14,770 nucleotides of DNA from Pseudomonadota bacterium. Its GTDB lineage: Bacteria; Pseudomonadota; Gammaproteobacteria; Halothiobacillales; Halothiobacillaceae. Shown here piece by piece: positions 1 through 6,560 of this stretch. A program made the position numbers and the translations under genes. The stretch is from positions 1 through 14,770 of the forward strand of contig JAJYPA010000161.1 in the NCBI GenBank assembly GCA_021795795.1, given 5' to 3'. Below the pieces are notes generated by a model. It saw only the letters and a program-made list of their open reading frames with translations. It was not told the DNA's origin and did no database searches. Numbering within the stretch: position 1 is the stretch's first letter; each line of letters begins with the position of its first letter.

Positions 1-2
1 GA

Positions 3-31
3 TTGACCGCAGCGGGGCGAGCGGCTATTCT
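3..31 (+). promoter_or_regulatory. sigma70-type promoter of tRNA-Pro
   Basis: A -35 box TTGACC (3-8), a 17-bp spacer and a -10 box TATTCT (26-31) sit 9 bp upstream of the first tRNA base. The stretch between -10 and the tRNA is GC-rich (CCTCCGCGAC), as in stringently controlled stable-RNA promoters. That regulatory reading is an inference; the boxes and spacing are seen directly. Confidence 0.7.
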
Positions 32-40
32 CCTCCGCGA

Positions 41-126
<86 letters not shown>

Positions 127-161
127 GGCACTTGGCAGATTATGCTAGGTGCCATTTTTTT
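127..161 (+). terminator. rho-independent terminator after tRNA-Pro
   Basis: GGCACTT (127-133) pairs with AGGTGCC (147-153), with an inner GCA/TGC pairing (135-137 with 143-145), followed by seven T after one A (155-161). It lies 9 bp after the CCA end. It is inside the element (beyond the repeat), so the element brings its own terminator for the tRNA transcript. Confidence 0.8.
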
Positions 162-171
162 GCCTGAAGCG

Positions 172-201
172 TTTACCGGTTACATTACCGGTTACACTTG
201 G
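172..201 (+). repeat. left paired integrase arm-type sites
   Basis: ACCGGTTACA occurs at 175-184 and 187-196, 12 bp apart start to start. The 30-bp block 172-201 recurs at 14500-14529 with a single mismatch (T185 versus C14513). Paired short direct repeats inside both ends of a tyrosine-recombinase element fit arm-type integrase binding sites. The binding role is inferred. Confidence 0.7.
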
Positions 202-383
202 CCAAAGTGTCCCGGCGTTTTTTGCGCTGATACTGCCCACGCCCAGGCATGATCCGGGTGTCACGTTGACAGAACAGACTCCCCGTATTCGGGACAAGTC
301 GCACATTCCGGGCGTATCTCCTTAGCCCGTGCCATCGAGGAGAGACCGGCGATTCGGCACGGCAGGGACAGGAGAGGTAACAG

Positions 384-1346
384 ATGTCGAGGACGCTTTC
401 ACCGAGAACGCAGCAGATCAACATGATCAAGGAGTCTGTGGGCCTCGTTCTGCGTGATTACGCTCGCGCAAAATCCGGCAAGCCTGCCCCGGCAGTCATG
501 CGAAAATCCATTGATCTGCAGGTGGCCTCAATAACGCTTACTCCAGAGGCTGCCACTGAGAAATACAAAAAGGCGTGTGATGCCTTTCTTGCCGATGTCA
601 TCAGCGTAAGAGGGATCCCAACAAAGGTCATTGGTGAGCCTGAGCAAGAAACTATCACCAGCTCCAGCGGCGACTGGATTGCACAGCATTTTGATGATCT
701 GTTGCCAAAGATCAGAGCGCGCCGTGACTGGGTGGTCAGCAATTATAAGGATCAGGCTGAAGCCTACTACAGCAGGAGGCTCTCCGATTTTGAGGCGTTA
801 CTGGATGAGTTCCTGCAGGACCCTCCGCGATTGGCGAAGGATGCAGGCCCCAGAATTACGCCGATCAAAAAAGAGATTGGCTACTTTGCCCGATGGAACG
901 ATACACTCGATACCCTGAAGGCCTTCAGCTTTGCGGCGGAGGTTGATTTCATATTCAGCCTATACGGCAGGGATGTTATCGCGGCCATTTGGCGGTATAG
1001 CGATCTTGATGAGCGGATGGATTATCCTCCAGAATCAAATCACCGGAACCTTGATGGAAGAGTTTACGCAGTCAGGGATAACTGGGCGGTCAGCAAAGGT
1101 CTTATGAAGATTGGCCCTTTCGGTTATGTTGATGATATCGATATCCCGGGGCGGCAAACTGGTTGCGCTTGTCATCTGGAATGGGTATCTGCATTAGACG
1201 GATTACCTGACACGATGCTCACCGACTTGGGTCTGGCAGAGAGGGACAGAAGGCGGGAGGCTTTCAGAAAATGGATTGCACAACGGAATGGCGATCAACG
1301 AGGATTCTTTAGGCGCATTTTTGAGGCGATCATGAAACGAAAATAG
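384..1346 (+). CDS. hypothetical protein, possibly related to phage minor head proteins
   Basis: This 320-aa protein is the only plus-strand gene of the element. The ATG at 384 follows GGAGAGG (371-377) at good spacing. It has no signal peptide or membrane segment and is charged and mostly helical in character. The C-terminal part reads RDNWAVSKGLMK, then DDIDIPGRQTGCACHLEW, then LPDTMLT. A Cys-x-Cys motif after a proline turn is loosely reminiscent of the C-terminal region of Mu F/SPP1 gp7-type minor head proteins, but I am not sure of this. It lies alone next to attL and faces away from the tRNA, separated from the other genes by a minus-strand terminator. This is a typical position for a cargo gene. 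No confident function can be assigned. Confidence 0.75.
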   Translation: MSRTLSPRTQQINMIKESVGLVLRDYARAKSGKPAPAVMRKSIDLQVASITLTPEAATEKYKKACDAFLADVISVRGIPTKVIGEPEQETITSSSGDWIAQHFDDLLPKIRARRDWVVSNYKDQAEAYYSRRLSDFEALLDEFLQDPPRLAKDAGPRITPIKKEIGYFARWNDTLDTLKAFSFAAEVDFIFSLYGRDVIAAIWRYSDLDERMDYPPESNHRNLDGRVYAVRDNWAVSKGLMKIGPFGYVDDIDIPGRQTGCACHLEWVSALDGLPDTMLTDLGLAERDRRREAFRKWIAQRNGDQRGFFRRIFEAIMKRK

Positions 1347-1684
1347 TTGCACCGCCTTTTGCCTGTGCTGCCCACGTCACGGTGGCACCTGAGCATGATC
1401 CCGCTCTACGGACTATTCGTGGCCGGGGGTATAATCCGGATTTCATATTCATCGAAGCGTCACGGTGACAGACGCCACCCAAAGAAAAACCCCTGCACCA
1501 TGTTGGTGAGGGGCTGGCTGAGAATCACGAACATGGTGCGGCAATGGCGTCTCGGTGCGCCATATGAATGGGATTCACGGGCACGGGACTTGCACTACTA
1601 GCGGATTCCATGCCCATGAAAACGATTCATGACTGGGCCTGAGATGCTCACCCAGAAAGGCCGCGAGCATATCAGCGCACCGCG
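1347..1684. other. 338-bp stretch without a convincing gene
   Basis: Open frames here lack a ribosome binding site and any recognisable protein. It holds the minus-strand terminator at 1482-1513, an overlapping 10-bp inverted repeat (GCACCATGTT 1495-1504 with AACATGGTGC 1530-1539) and two copies of a GTCACGGTGRC near-palindrome (1376-1386 and 1459-1469). A TATAAT lies at 1430-1435, but no -35 fits it. Confidence 0.6.
1482..1513 (-). terminator. rho-independent terminator of the minus-strand genes
   Basis: Read on the minus strand, CCCCTCACCA pairs with TGGTGCAGGGG across an ACA loop (1490-1513, one bulged base), followed by TTTTTCTT (1482-1489). It lies 170 bp downstream of the membrane protein gene ending at 1685 and would stop minus-strand transcription before it runs antisense into the gene at 384-1346. 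Confidence 0.8.
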
Positions 1685-2104
1685 TCAGTAACCCATAGCG
1701 CCGCAGTACCGATAAATCCAATGTCCCTCGTGTCCTTCATTGATCAAGTGCCGGACGCACTGGTTGGCGGGATTGACGTAGCGATGGTGAACATACGGCC
1801 CGTACTCGCGCGGGTGGCAGACGTGATCCATCTTCGAGTGTGAGAACGACCACTTACGGGCATATTTTTCGCAATTCGGTCCAGGCTTCGGAGAACGATT
1901 ACGGCACATCTGGGCGCTGATCCCGGCGTGCAGGCATTCCGACATGGTGAATGGAAACCGCGTGTATGCCGAAGCCGATGACTGAGACGCCACGAACAGA
2001 ACCAGCAGAACGATCCCGATGATTATGCCGAGCAAAAACCAGCGGATGACATAACCAAGGTAGCTGCCGTCGGGATTGTGACGACGAAACGATCGATACG
2101 ACAT
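1685..2104 (-). CDS. single-pass membrane protein with a Cys-rich periplasmic domain
   Basis: The product is 139 aa. The ATG at 2104 has a strong GGAGG (2111-2115) 6 bases upstream, and a possible -10 (TATACT, 2133-2138) lies before that. About 14 polar residues precede a transmembrane helix at roughly residues 17-40 (starts YVIRWFLLG). The remaining 95 or so residues hold six cysteines and many His and Tyr residues. An even Cys count in a likely periplasmic domain suggests three disulfides (inference). The membrane segment is clearly similar to that of the 38-aa protein at 11032-11148 (YVIRWFGLG), so the two are probably paralogous anchors. A terminator lies downstream at 1482-1513. I do not recognise the family. 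Confidence 0.75.
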   Translation of the reverse strand: MSYRSFRRHNPDGSYLGYVIRWFLLGIIIGIVLLVLFVASQSSASAYTRFPFTMSECLHAGISAQMCRNRSPKPGPNCEKYARKWSFSHSKMDHVCHPREYGPYVHHRYVNPANQCVRHLINEGHEGHWIYRYCGAMGY

Positions 2105-2199
2105 GACGCACCTCCGTGTTTAGTGTGCTCATAGTATAACCAAATCCGCCCCAACCCGGCCGGGGCGACCGGATCGGCGGCGTGCGGGTCCAGCGCTCC

Positions 2200-2397
2200 G
2201 GTAGCCGGTGATACGCTGTATTCGGCGGCTAAGCGGTCGGCGGTACGTATGGCAAGAGAGTCTGATTCAATGGGTTCAATTTGATCCCGTTGTTTTGCCG
2301 CATTGCGATTTCCTGCTGGCGCCACTGCCTGCCCCTTCTTCACGCGGTTATACCTTCGTCCCAGCGCCAGCCTGAATGCATCCGGGGAGAGATTGCG
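2200..2397 (-). pseudogene. fragment of a ParB-like/phage DNA-binding protein gene (fragment b)
   Basis: The minus-strand frame from 2397 reads RNLSPDAFRLALGRRYNR, then VKKGQAVAPAGNRNAAKQ, then RTADRLAAEYSVSPAT. This pattern (arginine-rich linker, Gly/Asn-rich stretch, then a TA..LA..(Y)GVS.AT helix-turn-helix start) is typical of ParB-like proteins of phages and plasmids, where it continues into the recognition helix. Here it changes abruptly to unrelated Gly/Pro-rich sequence after residue PAT, and the upstream start is missing. A GTG at 2343 allows a 106-aa ORF that runs into the 1685-2104 gene, but only the first third looks like the family. I read it as a truncated remnant. Confidence 0.5.
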
Positions 2398-2513
2398 GCA
2401 ATAGCGTCGCGGGTTTCTTTTGGCGCACTTCCCGCAGAATTCTGCGGAATGTTCAGGTCCGTGCGCGTCCCCTGCCGCTCCTTCGCCTGCGCCCGGTACA
2501 CCTCCTCCAGCTC
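2394..2513 (-). pseudogene. fragment of a second ParB-like/DNA-binding gene (fragment a)
   Basis: Directly after the stop codon of the tape-measure-like gene, the minus strand in the same frame reads ELEEVYRAQAKERQ, then NIPQNSAGSAPKETRDAIAA. The series E-x-Y-R-x-x-A-K-E-R-Q ... T-R-D-x-I-A is a common lead-in to the HTH of ParB-like phage/plasmid proteins. It has no start codon of its own and ends where fragment b begins in another frame (about 2395). The join looks like a deletion that fused pieces of two related genes, or two parts of one gene. Family assignment is from pattern only. Confidence 0.4.
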
Positions 2514-4337
2514 CTACCGCGCCGCCGCATGTGCTGATACGGCTACCTTTGCCGCGTGGCCTGAGCCAGTGGTGTGGATGTGGATATGGTTCTGCGCCGT
2601 GTTCTGGGCGATCTGCTGGAGAAGATCGAGATATTGGCTGCCGAGTTCTTTCTGTACATTGGCTGGCGATATACGGATGCCGTTCTCTGCCCGGACCATG
2701 GCCGACATCAGATGACTTAGGATGCCGGGGTTGTTCAGGTTCATCTTCTGACGCTCACCCAAACCGGACCAGCGGGATATTTCGGATTCATACCGCGCAA
2801 GCTGCGCGGGTGTCGCTTGGCTGTTGTAGTGCGGCATCATCGTGGCAATCGTATCGCCGCGCCCTTGACCCGGATAGCTGCGTAGCGTGTTGGCCATGGC
2901 TTGATAGCCAGCTCTCCACGTCGAGAATGCAGCGAATCCATGCCTGTGCGAGTCGCCAGCGAAAGGGCGCAGGTTACCGGGGTTCTTCTGTTTCCATCCC
3001 CATGCGTTGGGATTAGTGGTCGACTGATGTGGGGCGCCCCAGTTCAGTAGAGATGATCCGGCGACATTCTTTTGCCACCAGGTTCCGAGGCCCGGTGATA
3101 TGCTGTTCATCGTCTGGACGTAGCCCTGCTTGGCCAACTTGTCATGCGGGAAAAGCATCTTGGCCGTAGTCTTTCCGAGAGATGCCGCGCTAAGGGATTT
3201 CCCATGCAGGATATTGTGGATGTCTGTGGAGAACGCAGCGCCGGCCTTTTCCACCGCGTTGGCAAAATGGCCTCCAGCAGCGTCCACGCTGTTCGCCAGG
3301 ATCCGTCCTTCGCGGATCATGCCCATGGCCATTGCGGTTGCTGGTTTGGATGCAGACAGGTTCTCCAGCTTGGTGGTAACCTTGCCCCTGAGTTCACTGG
3401 CGGCCTGCGATGTACGCACTGCACGCAATGCCTGCGCCCGGCTGATGGCAAGGGCTTTCTCATGCTTCTTGTACTCGGCCTGATACCCCGCCATCGTCGC
3501 CGCTCGGGTATTCGTCAGCAGCCCGACCTGAGCCGCGCCGCCGAACTGTCCCCCCGTGATGGCGTTCCATTCGGCCTCGCGCACATTCGCAGGGGCGGCC
3601 ATTAAACGCGCACGCATCTTCTTGGCGAACTGGAAGGCGATCTGCGGGGTGCTTTCCGTGCTGATCTGCTGATTCGTCAGCCCTGCCGCGAGCAGTCCGC
3701 GCCGATCCGCCGGGTTAATCTTGGCCTTGTAAATCTGGGCCATCATCGCGTTCGGGTTCTCAAACATCTGCGAGCCGTAATTCTGGAACGCCTGCTGCTG
3801 GGCAATCGTCATGCCCATTTCCTTGGCGCTCTTGGCTTTGGCTGCCGTGAGCTTGTCCAACCCGAGCGCTGCCTTGGCAGCGCCGATGCCGATGGCCGCC
3901 ACGCTAGCGGCCACGAACCCAAGCGGACCCGCGAGTTCATCCAGGCCCAGGGCCGAGGCGGCGGTGTCCACGGAGAATCCTTTTAATGCCCCGCCACCGC
4001 GCCGGACGTTCTCGATAAACGACTTCTGATGCCGCGTCGTCTTACCGAGGCTGGTGCTCATCGCGCCCATGGACGCCTCGGCCTGCTTGGCCGATCCGGT
4101 GTATCCGCGCAGAGACTTGCTCGCCGCGCTGACCTGATCCCGGCCATCCCGGAACGCTTTGCCCTGAGCATGCCCAAATCCACGCACCCGCTTCTCAGCA
4201 CCCGATATGGATTCAGCCAGGCGATGCCAGTCTTTCGGGGCATCCTTAGCTTCTTCGTTGTAGCGTTGGAATGACTCCAAAAAAGATTTGAATTTCTCGT
4301 CGTTGATGTCAATGTCGATAATGGATTTGAAGCTCAT
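2514..4337 (-). CDS. phage tape-measure/virion structural-type protein with a C-terminal muramidase-like region
   Basis: This 607-aa protein starts MSFKSIIDID; the ATG at 4337 follows AAGGGGG. Residues 1-130 are polar and helical, 132-160 form a long Ala/Gly/Ile hydrophobic segment, and 160-430 are Ala/Lys/Gln-rich helical sequence, as in tail tape-measure or internal virion proteins. Residues 444-553 contain KNPGNLR, HGFAAFSTWRAGYQAMANTL, then NNPGILSHLMSAMVRAENG. That set matches the 'structural protein P5'-like/peptidoglycan-associated region found in phage virion proteins (NPGNLR..., GFA.F....AG..AM, ...L..AM...ENG). The end is His/Ala-rich. In phages such proteins set tail length or cross the cell wall on DNA entry. 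No other tail genes accompany it, which is odd. It has its own promoter (4362-4390) and operator pair. Confidence 0.75.
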   Translation of the reverse strand: MSFKSIIDIDINDEKFKSFLESFQRYNEEAKDAPKDWHRLAESISGAEKRVRGFGHAQGKAFRDGRDQVSAASKSLRGYTGSAKQAEASMGAMSTSLGKTTRHQKSFIENVRRGGGALKGFSVDTAASALGLDELAGPLGFVAASVAAIGIGAAKAALGLDKLTAAKAKSAKEMGMTIAQQQAFQNYGSQMFENPNAMMAQIYKAKINPADRRGLLAAGLTNQQISTESTPQIAFQFAKKMRARLMAAPANVREAEWNAITGGQFGGAAQVGLLTNTRAATMAGYQAEYKKHEKALAISRAQALRAVRTSQAASELRGKVTTKLENLSASKPATAMAMGMIREGRILANSVDAAGGHFANAVEKAGAAFSTDIHNILHGKSLSAASLGKTTAKMLFPHDKLAKQGYVQTMNSISPGLGTWWQKNVAGSSLLNWGAPHQSTTNPNAWGWKQKNPGNLRPFAGDSHRHGFAAFSTWRAGYQAMANTLRSYPGQGRGDTIATMMPHYNSQATPAQLARYESEISRWSGLGERQKMNLNNPGILSHLMSAMVRAENGIRISPANVQKELGSQYLDLLQQIAQNTAQNHIHIHTTGSGHAAKVAVSAHAAAR

Positions 4338-4361
4338 AGCGCCCCCTTGGTTGCTAGGTAT

Positions 4362-4390
4362 AGATTACTGCAAAAATGAAAATATATCAA
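4362..4390 (-). promoter_or_regulatory. sigma70-type promoter of the tape-measure-like gene
   Basis: On the minus strand: -35 TTGATA (4385-4390), a 17-bp spacer, and -10 TAATCT (4362-4367), about 25 bp before the start codon at 4337. The surroundings are clearly more AT-rich than the rest of the window. The -35 box lies inside the palindrome at 4384-4398. Confidence 0.65.
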
Positions 4391-4436
4391 AGTGATATGT
4401 GGATTTTTTACGGGTTTTATGTAGATCAAATTGATC
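4384..4436. promoter_or_regulatory. pair of related palindromic operators
   Basis: TATCAAAGTGATA (4385-4397) and GATCAAATTGATC (4424-4436) are two 13-bp palindromes that share 10 of 13 bases (core ATCAAAxTGAT), with centres 39 bp apart. The first covers the -35 box of the gene at 2514-4337. This arrangement fits a dimeric repressor binding twice and shutting the promoter. The repressor is unknown. Confidence 0.55.
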
Positions 4437-4439
4437 CAC

Positions 4440-4786
4440 GGTCGACGGTAGTTACCGAAGGTTCATTTTGAGCTTTCGTAGGACCAACGTGATCCCACGA
4501 TTATCCCGGCACCAGCCTTTTTATAGAGTACAAAATCTCGCTGGCAGAGGTATGAGCAAAATTCATGTAGTCGTTCATCATGCGTTCACAATGGGGCTAC
4601 AAGTCCCGCCAGTACTCACGATTAGCGGTCATCATGGTGTCCACGTTTAAGGCTGTTCCCGTGCTGGGTGATACAGATACCGCACCCCACGCCGCCGGAT
4701 GCAGCACAGGGCAATCTAGGGGGCTTGGCGTTTGCCTTTGCCCCCGCATGAGCTGCCATTGCTGGGGATAGCGTTTGCCTTTGGCC
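4440..4786. other. 347-bp gap with decayed minus-strand frame and a 13-bp repeat
   Basis: No intact gene is supported. A minus-strand frame is open from 4788 to 4600 (contains RYPQQWQLMRGQRQ and ends MMTANREYWRDL), then a TAG (4597-4599), then PHCERMMNDYMNFAHTSASE and more up to a TAA (4501-4503). The reading looks protein-like on both sides of the stop, so this may be a dead gene. GCGTTTGCCTTTG is directly repeated at 4728-4740 and 4771-4783. Confidence 0.3.
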
Positions 4787-5065
4787 TTATCCCCTTTCTT
4801 TTTTCAGAAGATCCCGCGCTGCCCGGAGGACCGCAGATACCCTGGCCGTATTTCGCCGCTCGTCGCGGGTGTAGTTGCCGTGGATCATGTGAAGGTCGGA
4901 AAGCCTCTGTTTACCGGCCTCTGATGGCCCTGTACTGGTCCCGCCGTGCATCCGGCACTTCGTCTTACCTCGGACCGCCGGGGCGTTGCATCGCACTTTT
5001 GACCGCTTGGATGTTGCATTGCATCGACGGCACGTTGCAAGGGCTTCTGGTTGCTTTTTACTCAT
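4787..5065 (-). CDS. HGGxSTG-type zinc-finger-like small protein
   Basis: The product is 92 aa starting MSKKQPEA at 5065, 8 bases before the upstream gene's stop is complete, so translation is likely coupled. A longer in-frame start at 5143 lies deep in that gene and is not needed. Residues 11-45 hold the signature CRRCNATSKRSKVRCNAPAV, then KCRMHGGTSTGP, i.e. four Cys plus His ahead of the HGGxSTGP motif that names the family. The end is basic and helical (LRAARDLLKKERG). Such proteins are small, probably zinc-binding, and common in prophages and mobile elements, often near packaging genes. Their role is not established. It is the last gene of the operon starting at 9798. Confidence 0.8.
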   Translation of the reverse strand: MSKKQPEALATCRRCNATSKRSKVRCNAPAVRGKTKCRMHGGTSTGPSEAGKQRLSDLHMIHGNYTRDERRNTARVSAVLRAARDLLKKERG

Positions 5066-5582
5066 AGCCCGCTGCCCCCTGCCCGGTGATCTGGGCGACC
5101 TGAGCATCACCGTTGACCATGACGGTCTGATGCTGGACCACAATTTTCTGAGTGTTTTTGTTGCGGTGCCGATCGAGCAGGTCGACTAACTCCGCATAGG
5201 TTCGCACCAGCCGGGCCGCGCTGTTCCTCAGGTTTTTTGCTGTCTCAGCCGGTTGATTGGAGGCGTTGGATCGTCTCAAAGTCTCAAGGGCGCATTGCAT
5301 CGTGCTGACCGCCATGGTGCATATCTGGGCTTCCAGACCGTCGCGGGGTTCCAGCATTTTGATTTCATCAAGAGCGGTCCGGTACAGATAAGCGGTCTCG
5401 CGCTCGTTGTGTGGCAGGCTATAGGTAGCCATTGATATCAGGTCATGTGCCGCCGCTCGTGATCCGTGCATAAATCCTTCATCAACCACTGCCTCGATCA
5501 TCGCGCCGATGCTGTGTGGATCCTTGTCTTTGGCGACCGTCTTTTTACGGCCTGACTTGGTTGCTGCTTTACTCGTTGTCAT
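5058..5582 (-). CDS. hypothetical protein paired with the HGGxSTG protein
   Basis: The product is 174 aa. The ATG at 5582 has AGGAG 8-9 bases upstream. The N-terminus is Lys/Thr-rich and basic (KSGRKKTVAKDKD), followed by a helical body (about 35-140) containing LIRTYAEL-like heptads (RLVRTYAELVDLLDRHRNK). The tail is VVQHQTVMVNGDAQVAQI followed by GQGAAGYE, a short beta-like Val/Gly tail of the VxHVxVxxGGQA type. Proteins with this layout and tail occur beside HGGxSTG genes in mobile elements, as here with an 8-bp overlap. The function is unknown, and a role in DNA binding or packaging is only a guess. Confidence 0.75.
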   Translation of the reverse strand: MTTSKAATKSGRKKTVAKDKDPHSIGAMIEAVVDEGFMHGSRAAAHDLISMATYSLPHNERETAYLYRTALDEIKMLEPRDGLEAQICTMAVSTMQCALETLRRSNASNQPAETAKNLRNSAARLVRTYAELVDLLDRHRNKNTQKIVVQHQTVMVNGDAQVAQITGQGAAGYE

Positions 5583-5667
5583 GGCGTTGCTCCTGTATGG
5601 GTGGATAAAAAGTGCGCCCCGTCCGATTGCGTGTGCTGTAGGGGCTGTATGGGGGCTTGCTGGGCGT

Positions 5668-6132
5668 TCATTGCAGCCCTTCCAGAACGTCGAGATTGGC
5701 CTGTATCAAATCCGCCAGTCGGCGCCGATATTTCTTGCCGCTTAGAGGGCTATTGCCGTCATGGTGAAACCAGCGGCCAGCATGTAGAGGGGTGCGATAC
5801 ATCTTCCTGACCAGAACATCGTCTCCCCATAGGGGTTTTATCTCAGACTCAATGCCGTGGACCAAATCACGCGGGGCCATGAGCTCGGGATAATCGGCAT
5901 AATCCACCCAATCGCCGGCGTTCATGGAATACCGGGTAATGGTGATGCCAGCCGTAACGCTAATGGGTTTATACAGTCGATTCAGCAGAATCAAGTCGCT
6001 GGTGCCAGGTACGTCATGCCAGCAGTACGGCAGATGGATGATGGCCTCTCTGGGTAAGCGACAGCCCAGTACATCCAGTGCGCACCCCAGCAAGCGGACA
6101 ACCATATTCGGGAAGGGGGTATCGTGTTTCAT
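5668..6132 (-). CDS. hypothetical protein in the replication operon
   Basis: The product is 154 aa. The ATG at 6132 overlaps the stop of the upstream gene as ATGA, so it is translated by coupling. It is a soluble protein with no signal peptide. Visible features are an N-terminal helix with Cys residues (RLLGCALDVLGCRLPREAI), an acidic and aromatic middle (GDWVDYADYPELMAPRD) and a basic, His-containing C-terminal third (GRWFHHDGNSPLSGKKYRRR) ending in an amphipathic helix. I do not recognise the family. It is followed by an 85-bp gap before the gene at 5582, the largest space within the operon. Confidence 0.7.
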   Translation of the reverse strand: MKHDTPFPNMVVRLLGCALDVLGCRLPREAIIHLPYCWHDVPGTSDLILLNRLYKPISVTAGITITRYSMNAGDWVDYADYPELMAPRDLVHGIESEIKPLWGDDVLVRKMYRTPLHAGRWFHHDGNSPLSGKKYRRRLADLIQANLDVLEGLQ

Positions 6133-6560
6133 GGTAGCTGCTCCTGTTCTAATATCGTGACTAGCTGCGGTTTCAGTTCTGCAATAAGTTCCCGGTCATA
6201 GGGCCAGAGCATATCTTGTGGCCCTATTCGCAATTCACCTTGCGCCGTCAATCGGACACGCAAGCCAATCTGCCGCATGGTGAGTAACAATGTTTCGGCC
6301 ATGACTTCCGGGTCGCTGAACTTCGGTTCCGAGTCGTGGACTATCCTTGGCGGGGGTAAAGAGCCGGAATCAATGTTCATGAAGTTCATGATGTTCATGG
6401 ATTGCAGTTCAGCCAGTACAGCGGCCTTGTGTTTGCGTAGTAAATCGCGGTCGGCATCGGTGAGACGTGATCTGGGAGAGATACTGATCGTGCCGTGATC
6501 GGTAGGGGCCAGTTGCACCCCTTTGGCCGTGAAGTCGCGGATTATGGTTGCGGCATCCAT
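6129..6560 (-). CDS. protein with two TubC-N-like docking domains
   Basis: The product is 143 aa. Its ATG shares one base with the helicase stop (TGATG). The sequence contains the same module twice. Copy 1 (residues about 2-53) reads IIRDFTAKGVQLAP..GTISISP...LTDADRDLLRKHKAAVLAEL. Copy 2 (about 86-140) reads LLLTMRQIGLRVRLTAQG, ELRIGP, YDRELIAELKPQLVTIL. Both follow the pattern of TubC N-terminal docking domains: a helix, G-[VL]-x-[LV], a hairpin with G, I-x-P, then two helices with D-R-x-L and K. Single copies sit in NRPS docking and, in mobile elements, next to primase/helicase genes, where they may mediate protein contacts. A linker with MNIMNFMNID joins the two copies. A partner in replication (helicase) is an inference from position. 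Confidence 0.75.
   Translation of the reverse strand: MDAATIIRDFTAKGVQLAPTDHGTISISPRSRLTDADRDLLRKHKAAVLAELQSMNIMNFMNIDSGSLPPPRIVHDSEPKFSDPEVMAETLLLTMRQIGLRVRLTAQGELRIGPQDMLWPYDRELIAELKPQLVTILEQEQLP

Noticed and set aside
1347..1601. 84-codon plus-strand ORF
   Set aside because: It begins right at the end of the preceding gene's stop without a start signal, crosses a strong hairpin and has no protein-like features.
1899..2132. Minus-strand ORF of 77 codons
   Set aside because: Shadow frame of the 139-aa membrane protein gene, whose start has a strong ribosome site.
2420..3016. 198-codon plus-strand ORF, Pro/Cys/Trp-rich
   Set aside because: Opposite-strand shadow of the tape-measure-like gene and the ParB-like fragments; composition is unlike a real protein.
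4764..4804. Plus-strand hairpin GGGGATA/TATCCCC followed by TTTCTTTTTT
   Set aside because: It looks like a terminator, but no plus-strand gene feeds it, and the T-run is the reverse of lysine codons at the end of the HGGxSTG gene.
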